Assembly (NCBI RefSeq): GCF_037943105.1
Contig: NZ_CP149803.1
Span: 3,514,001 to 3,578,000 of the forward strand
Reading direction: 5' to 3'
Origin: Pseudomonas sp. TMP9
Lineage (GTDB): Bacteria > Pseudomonadota > Gammaproteobacteria > Pseudomonadales > Pseudomonadaceae
Length of the DNA: 64,000 bases
A program made the translations under genes and the position numbers. Shown one piece after another: positions 56,334 through 64,000 of the stretch. Within the stretch, counting starts at the first letter, position 1; every line of letters begins with the position of its first letter. Under the pieces are notes generated by a model, which saw only the letters and a program-made list of their open reading frames with translations, was not told where the DNA came from and ran no database searches.

Positions 56334-57966
56334 GAGCCAGTCCTTTACGGTGCTCGTGCTCATCACTCATATCGGGTGGTGTTGTGAAGGTGTGATAGGG
56401 CGCTGGCGACGGCACACTCCACTCCAGCCCTTCTGCACCATCCCAAGGTTTGGCGGCAGCAGGTTTACCGCCACGGATGCATTTGATGACGATAAACAGG
56501 AACAGCAACTGGGTAGCGCCGAACATAAAGGCGCCAATGCTCGAGATCATGTTGAAGTTGGCGAACATCATGTTGTAGTCGGGAATACGCCGTGGCATGC
56601 CAGCCAACCCAACAAAGTGCATCGGGAAAAACGCTAGGTTCATGCCGACAAAACTCATCCAAAAATGCAGTTTGCCGAGGGTTTCGTCGTACATATGGCC
56701 GGTCCACTTCGGCAACCAGAAATAGGCCGACGCAAAGATGCCGAAAATCGCCCCTGGCACCAGCACGTAGTGGAAGTGCGCCACCACAAAGTAGGTGTCG
56801 TGGTACTGGAAGTCTGCCGGAGCGATGGCCAGCATCAAACCGGAAAACCCGCCAATGGTGAACAGAATGACGAACGCTACTGCAAACAACATGGGCGTTT
56901 CGAAGGTCATTGAGCCGCGCCACATGGTGGTCGCCCAGTTGAATACCTTGACTCCAGTAGGCACGGCGATTAGCAACGTGGCATACATAAAGAACAGCTC
57001 GCCGGTCAGCGGTATGCCGACGGTAAACATATGGTGCGCCCAGACGATAAACGACAAGAAGGCGATGGACGCCGTTGCATATACCATCGAGGTGTAGCCG
57101 AACAGGGGCTTACGCGCAAAGGCTGGGATGATTGCACTGACCGCGCCGAATGCCGGCAAGATCATGATGTACACCTCGGGGTGGCCGAAGAACCAGAACA
57201 CATGCTGGAACAACACCGGGTCACCACCGCCAGCAGCACTGAAGAAGCTGGTGCCAAAGTGAATATCCATCAGCATCATGGTCACGCAACCTGCCAGCAC
57301 TGGCATCACCGCAATCAACAAAAAGGCAGTGATCAGCCATGTCCAGACGAACAACGGCATCTTCATCAAGGTCATGCCGGGCGCGCGCAGATTAAGGATG
57401 GTGGCGACTACGTTGATCGCACCCATGATCGAACTGATGCCCATCAGGTGCACAGCGAAGATAAAGAAGGTGGTGCTTTCGGGTCCGTAGGTGGTCGATA
57501 ACGGTGCGTAAAAAGTCCAACCGAAGTTCGGCCCGCCGCCTTCCATAAATAAGGTGCTGATCAACAGACCAAATGCGGCAGGCAAGAGCCAAAAGCTGAA
57601 GTTGTTCATGCGCGGCAGGGCCATATCCGGCGCGCCAATCATCAGCGGGATCATCCAGTTGGCCAGGCCAACAAAAGCCGGCATCACCGCACCAAACACC
57701 ATGATCAGGCCGTGCATGGTGGTCATTTGGTTAAAGAATTCCGGCTGCACAATCTGCAGGCCCGGCTGGAACAACTCAGCACGGATCACCATGGCCATAC
57801 TGCCGCCGAGCAAAAACATGGCGAAGCTGAACCACAGATACATGGTGCCGATGTCTTTATGGTTGGTGGTCAACACCCAACGCATCAGGCCTTTGGCTGG
57901 GCCGTGGTGATGGTCATGTCCGGCATGACCGTGGCCAGCATGGCCCGGATCGATCACTGCACTCAT
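56326..57966 (-). CDS. coxA: Cytochrome c oxidase subunit I
   Basis: A 546-residue protein with twelve TM helices. It holds the heme a and heme a3-CuB centre: TMHGLIMVFG (heme a His), WFFGHPEVYI (CuB His and cross-linked Tyr) and VVAHFHYVL (heme a3 and a ligands). Proton channel residues of the A-type family are present (GHPEVYI). The N-terminus is His/Gly-rich (GHGHAGHDHHHG), a possible metal-binding tail. It lies 4 bp downstream of coxB. Confidence 0.97.
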   Translation of the reverse strand: MSAVIDPGHAGHGHAGHDHHHGPAKGLMRWVLTTNHKDIGTMYLWFSFAMFLLGGSMAMVIRAELFQPGLQIVQPEFFNQMTTMHGLIMVFGAVMPAFVGLANWMIPLMIGAPDMALPRMNNFSFWLLPAAFGLLISTLFMEGGGPNFGWTFYAPLSTTYGPESTTFFIFAVHLMGISSIMGAINVVATILNLRAPGMTLMKMPLFVWTWLITAFLLIAVMPVLAGCVTMMLMDIHFGTSFFSAAGGGDPVLFQHVFWFFGHPEVYIMILPAFGAVSAIIPAFARKPLFGYTSMVYATASIAFLSFIVWAHHMFTVGIPLTGELFFMYATLLIAVPTGVKVFNWATTMWRGSMTFETPMLFAVAFVILFTIGGFSGLMLAIAPADFQYHDTYFVVAHFHYVLVPGAIFGIFASAYFWLPKWTGHMYDETLGKLHFWMSFVGMNLAFFPMHFVGLAGMPRRIPDYNMMFANFNMISSIGAFMFGATQLLFLFIVIKCIRGGKPAAAKPWDGAEGLEWSVPSPAPYHTFTTPPDMSDEHEHRKGLAHD

Positions 57967-57970
57967 GTCC

Positions 57971-59095
57971 TTACTCCTGAGCCTGTTTGAACGCGAGGAT
58001 GTCTTTCGGCGTAACCATGTCCCCTACCGCATTGCCCCAGGCATTACGTTCGTAGGTGATGATCGCGGCGATGTCGACTTCCGAGAGTTGCTTACCGAAG
58101 GCGGCCATCGAGGTGCCTGGCTTGCCATTGATCACGACATCGATATGACCTTTAGCAGGCCCCTTGGCGATGGCAGAGCCTTTCAGCGCCGGGAACATCG
58201 GCGGCAGGCCTTCACCGCTTGGCTGATGGCAGGCTGCGCAGGCGGTGTTGTAGGCTTTCTCGCCCCGCACCATCAGCTCATCCATGGTCCATTCTTTACT
58301 GGTGAGTTCCTTTTCGGCAGCGGCCAGTTGCTTGCGCTCAGCCAGCCAGGTGGCGTAGTCCTCTTTCGACTTGGCCTCGACCACCACAGGCATAAAACCA
58401 TGATCCTTGCCGCACAGCTCGGTGCACTGACCCCGGTAGATGCCGGGCTCGTCGATACGCGTCCATGATTCGTTGATAAACCCAGGAATGGCGTCCTTCT
58501 TCACCGCCAGAGCCGGGACCCACCAGGAGTGAATCACATCGGCAGCAGTGATCAGAAAGCGCACCTTAGTGCCAACCGGCACCACTAAGGGCTCATCGAC
58601 CTCAAGCAAGTAGTGCTCGCCTTTGGTCGCCTTGTTATTAATTTGCTCTTTGGGGGTGGTCAGGTTGCTGAAGAACTCGACATCTTCACCCAGGTATTTG
58701 TAGTGCCACTTCCACTGGTAGCCCGTTATCTGAATATCCAACTCAGATTCGGAGCTGTCATATATGTCGATCAGCACCTTGGTGGCAGGTACTGCCATGA
58801 CGATCAGGATGGCCAACGGCACCACCGTCCAGAGGATCTCGACTGTGGTGCTTTCATGGAAGTGTGCCGGTTTATGACCGGTGGAGCGGCGGTGGACGAG
58901 CATCGACCAGAACATGGCACCAAACACGATCACGCCAATGACGACGCAGATCCAGAAAATGGTCATGTGCAAATCAAATACTGAACGGCTGACCTCGGTG
59001 GCACCGGGTGTCATGTTGAAGCCCCAGCTGGCGTGCGCCGTGCTGAATACCAACCACAACAGGAGGCCCATCCAGACTCGTGGATGTCGCATCAT
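57971..59095 (-). CDS. coxB: Cytochrome c oxidase subunit II with fused cytochrome c domain (caa3 type)
   Basis: A 374-residue protein with a signal sequence, two TM helices (about 45-65 and 88-108) and a CuA cupredoxin domain with ligands in VIHSWW and GQCTELCGKDHGFM. An additional C-terminal cytochrome c domain has CAACH and a Met region, so the enzyme is caa3-type and carries its own electron entry point. It is the first gene of coxB-coxA-ctaG-coxC. Two adjacent ATG codons occur; AGGGG suits the first. Confidence 0.96.
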   Translation of the reverse strand: MMRHPRVWMGLLLWLVFSTAHASWGFNMTPGATEVSRSVFDLHMTIFWICVVIGVIVFGAMFWSMLVHRRSTGHKPAHFHESTTVEILWTVVPLAILIVMAVPATKVLIDIYDSSESELDIQITGYQWKWHYKYLGEDVEFFSNLTTPKEQINNKATKGEHYLLEVDEPLVVPVGTKVRFLITAADVIHSWWVPALAVKKDAIPGFINESWTRIDEPGIYRGQCTELCGKDHGFMPVVVEAKSKEDYATWLAERKQLAAAEKELTSKEWTMDELMVRGEKAYNTACAACHQPSGEGLPPMFPALKGSAIAKGPAKGHIDVVINGKPGTSMAAFGKQLSEVDIAAIITYERNAWGNAVGDMVTPKDILAFKQAQE

Positions 59096-59717
59096 TGCGG
59101 GTTCCCCTTAATTATTCTTGTTATCCCGCCGAATCGGTCAGCGGCTTGCCCTCACACAGGTGAACATCGTTGTGTGAACGGTCAGCGCCGCAGCTGCTTC
59201 GGAGTTATCAGGTACTGCCTTGCGAGTTCGAGTATAGACACGGACTTGCACCTGGCAACGCGAAAACCAAAATGAGCAACGCCCTGCGCTAACCACCTGA
59301 GCGCACGGATGGCGCGAGGCAGAACAAGAGGATCACGCATGCATATAACCATCACGCATAACTACCTGATAATTATGACAATTAGGTCTTAGCTGATGAC
59401 TGGCTATGGGGGGTTGGAGGGATGAGGCCTATTGGGCCCATCGTTTAGTTGAAGAGATGAATGACCGGTCTATCATCCACCTCGGCGCACTGTTGATTGC
59501 GCTGGATACCACGATGGTCAATCTGATCAGCTCGATGAAACGGCATACCACGCCGTCCACGGCATGCGACCTGCCCGTTTTACCCGGAATTGAGTGCAGG
59601 CCTGCCGCGAGCGCCTGGACAGCCCGCAGACCGAAGCTGCACGGCAACGTTGGTCGTGTCTGCCGTGTCAGCTTGGGGTCGAGTTGCAGCTGGATAAAAC
59701 GCCCGTCAACGCTTAAG
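59096..59717. other. 622-bp stretch without a clear gene, cox promoter region and possible gene remnant
   Basis: The part next to coxB should hold the cox promoter; an AT-rich segment lies at about 59335-59395. From about 59400 the plus strand is open in one frame to 59732 but has no recognisable domain, and another frame reads a short hydrophilic tail ending QLGVELQLDKTPVNA before a stop at about 59716. This may be a decayed gene. Confidence 0.35.
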
Positions 59718-60626
59718 TCAGGCCGCGACTAGCAGTAACAGCAGTGGCAAGCTAGCTGCCGCCAGCAAGGTTTGCAGCGTGATAATCCCCGCCATCAAAT
59801 GACTGTCACCACCCAGTTGGCGGGTCAGCACATAAGCCGTTGGGGCCGTCGGCAAAGCAAAGAACAACACCAGCACAGTCCGTTCCATGGCTGGCAACTG
59901 CAGGCCGTAGGCAACTGCCCACGCCAGCAGCGGCATGGCCAGCAAGCGCAGCAAGCTGTTGCTGACTAACGCTGGCACCTCTCCACCGAGCTGTTCAGGT
60001 TTTAAGGCAGCGCCAACACACAGCAAACCCAGCGGCAGGCTGGCGGCGGCCAACAAACTGAGTAAACGATCAGTGCCGCCCGGCAAGCCAAAACCACTGA
60101 AATTAACCAGCGCGCCGCCTAGGCAGGCAAGGATCAACGGGTTCTTGGCGATGGGTAACAACAGGCTGCGTGCGCTGACGCTACGCTCGGCTGTCAGCGA
60201 CCAGACCGACAGCACATTCACCGTCGGCACCATCAAAGCCAGCAGCAACGCCGCCAATGTCAGCCCGGGCTGACCAAACAGGCTGCCTACAGCGGCTAAA
60301 CCAAGGTAGGTGTTGAAACGCAAAACACCCTGCGTGAAGGCCCCGAAACGCCCCGCCGGCCAACCACGTAAACGCCGTATCAGCAGTAACGCCAGCCAGG
60401 CAATACCCAGCGCCAGCAAGACCGCCAACGCCAAGCGCGGCAACGCAGGGTTGTCCAACGGCGCTTTGGCCAAGCTGCTAAACAGCAGCGCCGGGAACAA
60501 AATAAAGTAATTGAGCCGCTCAGCGCCGGGCCAAAACGCTTCACTGGGGAATGCCCAGCGGCGCAGGTAATAGCCCGCCACAATCAGGGCAAACAGTGGC
60601 CACAAGGCCAATAACAACTCAAGCAC
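59718..60626 (-). CDS. AEC (auxin efflux carrier) family transporter
   Basis: A 302-residue inner-membrane protein with about ten TM helices in two five-helix halves. The family shows LWPLFALIVAGYYLRR at the start and FFALPTAPTAYVLTRQLGGD near the C-terminus. Substrate unknown; bacterial members move organic acids. The frame is open to 60683, but GGAGG lies 5 bp upstream of the GTG at 60626, which begins the first TM, so I prefer that start. Confidence 0.87.
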   Translation of the reverse strand: MLELLLALWPLFALIVAGYYLRRWAFPSEAFWPGAERLNYFILFPALLFSSLAKAPLDNPALPRLALAVLLALGIAWLALLLIRRLRGWPAGRFGAFTQGVLRFNTYLGLAAVGSLFGQPGLTLAALLLALMVPTVNVLSVWSLTAERSVSARSLLLPIAKNPLILACLGGALVNFSGFGLPGGTDRLLSLLAAASLPLGLLCVGAALKPEQLGGEVPALVSNSLLRLLAMPLLAWAVAYGLQLPAMERTVLVLFFALPTAPTAYVLTRQLGGDSHLMAGIITLQTLLAAASLPLLLLLVAA

Positions 60627-60710
60627 AGCAACCTCCGGCCACAAGCAAGCCGCCATCTTGGTCAGCCGTAATGTGCGGCGCAAGCTCGCCAGTGATATTA
60701 AGAGGCCCAG

Positions 60711-62663
60711 CTAGGGCAGTTGCAGACCGCCTGCGGCTTTGTGCAAAGCACGCAGATGCTGGCCCAGCTGCGCCAAATTAGCTTCTGCAACCTGCAATTC
60801 GGCCAAGCGCGCGGGCTCCAACAGGGTACGCACTTCGTGGTCGAGGTTGTCGCTGAACTGCCGCAGTTGCTGCTGACGCGTTTGGCTTTCGCTTTCCAGA
60901 CGCTGCCATTCGGCACGCTGCGGCAGACCATAACCGCCCTCAAGCAACTCGGCTGGACGACTGAGAAAACCACTGTTAGCGAGTATCTGCTGCAGCGCGC
61001 CACCCGCCTTGCCCAGCGTTGGGTCACCGTCATCACGGCCGCTCAAATAGCGACGCTTGAGTTCATCCTGCGCCAGTAATAATTGCCGGCGAAGCGCTGC
61101 CTGCTCGAGCAGCAGCAGAGCAGCGCTGGTGCGCAGATCAGCGCGAGCGAACCACGGCTGGCGCTGTTCAGCCGGCAGATTTAGCCAGTCCTCAACCTGT
61201 ACCTGCTCAATCGGCAAATGCGCCTGCAACACGCTGAACATGGCCTGGTAGCGATCACGAAACGAGTCAAAGCGATAACCCAGGCGCAGCGCCTCAGCGG
61301 CATCGTCCAGCACACTGTGGTCGGCCAGGTCGCGGGCCACCAAGGTGTCCAGTAAACCATTAGGCATGATGCTGTCGAGCGCATGCAGGCTAGGATGTTG
61401 GCTGCCACTGCGCAGCAGCTTGAGGGTTTCCACCGCGCAGTTATTGGAGATAAACCAATAATCGCCGTCATAACTCCAGTGCTGCTCGACGGCGCGGGTA
61501 ACCAGTTGTTCAAGCTGCGTGCGATCCAGTTTGAGCGGCACCGAGGCCAGGCTGCGTAATTCAACCTTGGTGTATTCCTCGATCACCTGAGCCAACGGCA
61601 AAACAAACAGCCGCGAGGGATAAACACCCGTCAACCCATCCCAACTGGACAGCTGCACGTCGCCAACAAAGGCACGGTAAGACAGCACCAGATGCTCTTG
61701 TAGATCCAGCCGGCAGGCAGGCCCCAACGGTCGACCCGGCGCGCAGATCACCAAACGCAGCATGCTATGGCCCCAGCGACTGGCCAGCGCGTCGTTGGCC
61801 TCGGCCAGCAGGTAATCCACTTGGTAGACCCGCCGCGGATCAATGCGGCCCAGCGGCTGGCGAGCGAAGTCGCGCCCGGCATTGAGGTAGGCCAAACCTT
61901 CGGCGCAAGGCTGCTGGTTCGGCGGTGCCCAGGCAAAATGCGCGCTCAGGTAGCGCGCCAACGAGGGCCGGCGACAAGCGTAGCTGGGGTCGAGAAGGAA
62001 GTACTCCATATTCACCGCGAGAAACTCGCGCGGGTTGCTCAGCTCATAACGGTCTGGGCTGCGCTCGACCTGGTGGTTCTCCCGCTCACGCGCACCCCGT
62101 CGACCGACCTGTTGTGGCCAGCCGGCAAGGTCAAGCCACTGTGGGTCATCGCTTAAGCTGAAACGCCGCGCCGTCTGGCCGCGGCAATGGTCCGGAAGGC
62201 CCACAGCACCTAGGCTCTGCTCGCGTTGGCGACACTGGTGTTGCTGTTGTTTATCTGCTTGTGACCAAAGCTGGGCACGGTCATACAGATGGGTAAGCTC
62301 GTGCAGAACGGTTGCCAGCAACTCGCGGCGCACAGTGCCATGAGGACGTTGCGTAGGGGTTGTGGCGCTGCTGCCATCGCTCAGCGCCGGTAGCAGCGAG
62401 GCATTCAGCTCAATCCCACTGAAGCGTCCCGCACGGCCATAGACCTGCGCCGGCAAATCGCGCCAACGCACGCTTACGCGGCGATCAAGCTGGTGTTTGA
62501 AACGCGGCGGCAAGGCGGCAAGGGCATCTTCCAACAGGAGCTGGCTGGCTTGGCGCTCGCTAACGCTGAGCGCAGCGTGGTGCAAGTGCAGGCGCAATTC
62601 GGCCTGGCTGCTGGTGCTGGCCAGCAGCGCCAGCGCCAATAGCCAGACACGTGACCAGCTCAC
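60711..62663 (-). CDS. Large periplasmic DUF4105 (Lnb-N-like) protein with a HELTH zincin-like motif
   Basis: A 650-residue exported protein (signal peptide ending SSQAEL). The N-terminal region has HELTH at 121-125, a zinc-peptidase-like motif, and NPREFLAVNMEYFLLDP near 210-226. The central DUF4105/Lnb-N domain contains WGHSMLRL (His299) and SNNCAVETLKLL (Cys409), which resemble a His-Cys pair of papain-like hydrolases. The C-terminal 200 residues are helical and Gln-rich. Two hydrolase-like centres in one polypeptide suggest an envelope enzyme, but the substrate is unknown. The start overlaps the upstream DUF2388 stop (ATGA). Confidence 0.75.
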   Translation of the reverse strand: MSWSRVWLLALALLASTSSQAELRLHLHHAALSVSERQASQLLLEDALAALPPRFKHQLDRRVSVRWRDLPAQVYGRAGRFSGIELNASLLPALSDGSSATTPTQRPHGTVRRELLATVLHELTHLYDRAQLWSQADKQQQHQCRQREQSLGAVGLPDHCRGQTARRFSLSDDPQWLDLAGWPQQVGRRGARERENHQVERSPDRYELSNPREFLAVNMEYFLLDPSYACRRPSLARYLSAHFAWAPPNQQPCAEGLAYLNAGRDFARQPLGRIDPRRVYQVDYLLAEANDALASRWGHSMLRLVICAPGRPLGPACRLDLQEHLVLSYRAFVGDVQLSSWDGLTGVYPSRLFVLPLAQVIEEYTKVELRSLASVPLKLDRTQLEQLVTRAVEQHWSYDGDYWFISNNCAVETLKLLRSGSQHPSLHALDSIMPNGLLDTLVARDLADHSVLDDAAEALRLGYRFDSFRDRYQAMFSVLQAHLPIEQVQVEDWLNLPAEQRQPWFARADLRTSAALLLLEQAALRRQLLLAQDELKRRYLSGRDDGDPTLGKAGGALQQILANSGFLSRPAELLEGGYGLPQRAEWQRLESESQTRQQQLRQFSDNLDHEVRTLLEPARLAELQVAEANLAQLGQHLRALHKAAGGLQLP

Positions 62664-62980
62664 AGCGCCAAGATAGCTTCGGCCAATACTAGGTCGGAGA
62701 CGCCTTGCGCTTCAGCAACATGGCTGCGGATGACAGTAATGGCTGCTTCCAGTTGCGCACCACGGATTTGTCCCTCGGTCGCGACGAAACTTGCCGCGTC
62801 ATCGCGTGCTGCCAAGACGATTTTCGAATCACGAATCGAGGTGGTGGTGTCCGAAGAGAAATCGAAGGTGCGATCCAGCGCGCGCACAATGATATTACTG
62901 GTCGCAACAAGGGTCTGCGCGTGAACAGTGGCACTAAAAAGAACCGCCGCGACTACAGCGCTGAGTAAAACAGGACGCAT
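62660..62980 (-). CDS. DUF2388 family exported protein, copy 1
   Basis: A 106-residue protein with a signal peptide (ending ATVHAQ) and the DUF2388 pattern: a Ser/Thr-rich stretch, SKIVLAARDDAASFVATEG, then IRGAQLEAAI. The mature part is only about 85 residues. Function is unknown. TTGGAGA is well spaced for the ATG at 62980; the upstream in-frame codon is TTG. It is translationally coupled to the DUF4105 gene. Confidence 0.85.
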   Translation of the reverse strand: MRPVLLSAVVAAVLFSATVHAQTLVATSNIIVRALDRTFDFSSDTTTSIRDSKIVLAARDDAASFVATEGQIRGAQLEAAITVIRSHVAEAQGVSDLVLAEAILAL

Positions 62981-63091
62981 ACGTATCTCCAAAAACAGCG
63001 ATCAACCCGATGAGGTTGCCTAGGCCACATTCTAGCGCGAGGGGGTGCCGAGGTGCTCAGGCAAAACCTGCCTGCGTCAGAAGTACAGACA

Positions 63092-63409
63092 TTAGAGGCT
63101 GAGAATAGCCGCCGCTAGCTGCATATCATCGTTACGCAGCGATGGAATCTGCTGACGAATATGCTGTAGCGCAGCCTCTAAGCGCGCCCCGCGAATGCTG
63201 CCTTGGCTGGCAACAAAGGCGGCCGCGTCATCGCGTGCGGCCATTACGACCTTGTCATCAGTAAAAGACGAAGACGCATCGGAACTCGCGTCTGAGGTCG
63301 CAGCCACTGCACCGACGACCGAATCGGTGGTCACCACAAAACTAGTGGCACCCGCCGTACTGGCAAACGCCAAGGTTGCTGCAAAGGCAACAGTCTTCAT
63401 TGCATTCAT
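63092..63409 (-). CDS. DUF2388 family exported protein, copy 2
   Basis: A 105-residue paralogue of the neighbouring gene, with a signal peptide (ending TAGATS), a Ser/Asp-rich stretch (ATSDASSDASSSFTDD) and the shared core KVVMAARDDAAAFVASQG-SIRGARLEAAL. GGAG lies 7 bp before the ATG at 63409; a second ATG is at 63400. The frame is open to 63517 without support. It lies 111 bp upstream of copy 1 on the same strand. Confidence 0.85.
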   Translation of the reverse strand: MNAMKTVAFAATLAFASTAGATSFVVTTDSVVGAVAATSDASSDASSSFTDDKVVMAARDDAAAFVASQGSIRGARLEAALQHIRQQIPSLRNDDMQLAAAILSL

Positions 63410-63801
63410 GTTCTTACTCCAGAAAAGATCGACATCAGGCAAGGCCAGTGTAGACCCTGGCCTTGCAGGATGGTTGCCGAGTGGCTCAACACCCAAGCAG
63501 TATTTCCAGCCCGGCATGTCGCTGCACCGCAGTGACTACTCCCACGCTCTGTGGCGCAATCACCCATGAAAGACCGAAAAGAGCACTTTTAGGGTGCGCT
63601 GATGCCAGAAACAGCAGCTCAAAATTGTTATGGCACATTAACTTTTTATGCCCACTGTACCGCTTAGAGCCCAGCAGGCTGTTTGGCTAAACCCTGGACG
63701 GATACCTTTCTGCCGCCCACAAAAAGAAAGCCCCAACGCAGGGCGCTGGAGCTTCAAAAAATCCCATAAAGGGAGGAGCAGAAATCGGTGTCTGGTGGTA
63801 A
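63410..63801. other. 392-bp non-coding stretch upstream of DUF2388 copy 2
   Basis: Should contain the promoter of the DUF2388-DUF4105 unit and, at 63721-63754, the terminator of the DUF1127 gene. I see no convincing gene in it. Confidence 0.5.
63721..63754 (-). terminator. Terminator downstream of the DUF1127 gene
   Basis: The minus strand forms a 12-bp stem (AAGCTCCAGCGC / GCGTTGGGGCTT, two G-U pairs) with a CCT loop, followed by TCTTTTT. Confidence 0.75.
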
Positions 63802-64000
63802 TTAACGCCAGAAAGGCTTGCTCAATTCGGTCTGACGCTGGGCTTCGCTGATACCGGCGTCCGCGAGCAGGCGGGAGTCTAAGCGGGCAAGCTGGCGACG
63901 ACTCACAATGCGACGCTGCCATTGCAGAACAGAGGTAAACATACGCAGCGGCAGAGTGCTGGAGCCGGTGGCTTGGCTGTGATCAAAAAACAGATCGGAA
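63802..64000 (-). CDS. DUF1127 small protein (partial, start outside the window)
   Basis: The reading frame runs from the window edge to a TAA at 63802-63804 and gives 65 residues. It ends in the DUF1127 domain: LQWQRRIVSRRQLARLDSRLLADAGIS then a terminal KPFWR. Small Arg-rich DUF1127 proteins bind RNA in some alphaproteobacteria and influence phosphate and carbon metabolism; the role in Pseudomonas is open. The upstream residues (SDLFFDHSQATGSSTLPLR) look like the usual N-terminal arm, so only a few residues should be missing. Confidence 0.85.
   Translation of the reverse strand, partial: SDLFFDHSQATGSSTLPLRMFTSVLQWQRRIVSRRQLARLDSRLLADAGISEAQRQTELSKPFWR

Noticed and set aside
59406..59732. 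Plus-strand open frame of 108 codons
   Set aside because: No recognisable domain or signal, and it overlaps the end of the AEC transporter gene; only a possible remnant is recorded.
63478..63500. tRNA-like GCCGAGTGGCTCAA sequence
   Set aside because: It resembles part of a class II tRNA D-arm, but no acceptor stem, anticodon arm or T-arm could be folded around it.

Overview
The window is a chromosomal segment of a Pseudomonas species. Almost every gene is the closest familiar match to a Pseudomonas housekeeping or envelope gene: a long AlgC with a membrane extension, Crc, AlgB/KinB, AmpDh2, DgcP, cytochrome c4, the znu/zur and met ABC operons, and a caa3-type cox operon. From memory, the gene order follows three blocks of the P. 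aeruginosa chromosome that flank its origin (roughly PA5321-PA5339, PA5481-PA5505 and PA0105-PA0113), here brought close together with lineage-specific genes in between. No tRNA, rRNA, CRISPR array, prophage or transposase was recognised. The species was not resolved.

Layout. 0-12.3 kb: end of dut, algC, argB, a thioesterase, a DUF4124 protein, pyrE, crc, a DUF4870 membrane protein, rph, yicC, gmk, rpoZ, spoT and ridA. 12.5-24.3 kb is more variable: CIA30 and DUF2237 proteins, an AttEFGH-like ABC exporter with a lipocalin-like lipoprotein, a TAXI-type TRAP transporter whose two genes are separated by tandem REP-like repeats, a DUF5924/DUF2914 membrane protein and an SpmAB-like membrane protein. 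24.3-32.2 kb is the algB-kinB locus, with two small envelope-stress gene sets on the minus strand (BON, DUF2383, and duplicated DUF1328 plus Ivy-like genes), then ampDh2 and marC. 32.4-42.5 kb: a DASH cryptochrome, dgcP, an EEP-family phosphatase/nuclease, dsbA, cytochromes c4 and c5, engB, an ErsA-like sRNA and polA. 42.6-50.5 kb: DUF2782, thrB, znuA / zur-znuC-znuB, a lipoprotein and metNIQ. 50.6-59.1 kb: the aa3/caa3 oxidase genes with heme A and copper assembly factors. 59.7-64 kb: an AEC transporter, a DUF2388-DUF4105 operon and a DUF1127 protein.

The most interesting signal is regulatory. Two minus-strand promoters near algB both match the sigma-54 -24/-12 pattern, and each is preceded by a pair of TGCA-N3-TGCA palindromes. 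The two palindromes are exactly 31 bp apart centre to centre in both cases and sit at nearly the same distance (about 72-75 and 103-106 bp) from the -24 element. This is what paired sites for a sigma-54 activator look like. The adjacent AlgB, an NtrC-type regulator with an intact GAFTGA loop, is the obvious candidate. The controlled genes are small envelope proteins, including two divergent Ivy-family (lysozyme-inhibitor-like) proteins that lack the classical inhibitory loop.

A second regulatory element is an ErsA-like sRNA between polA and engB, with a near-consensus AlgU (sigma-22) promoter and a strong terminator. In P. aeruginosa ErsA represses algC, and algC also lies in this window.
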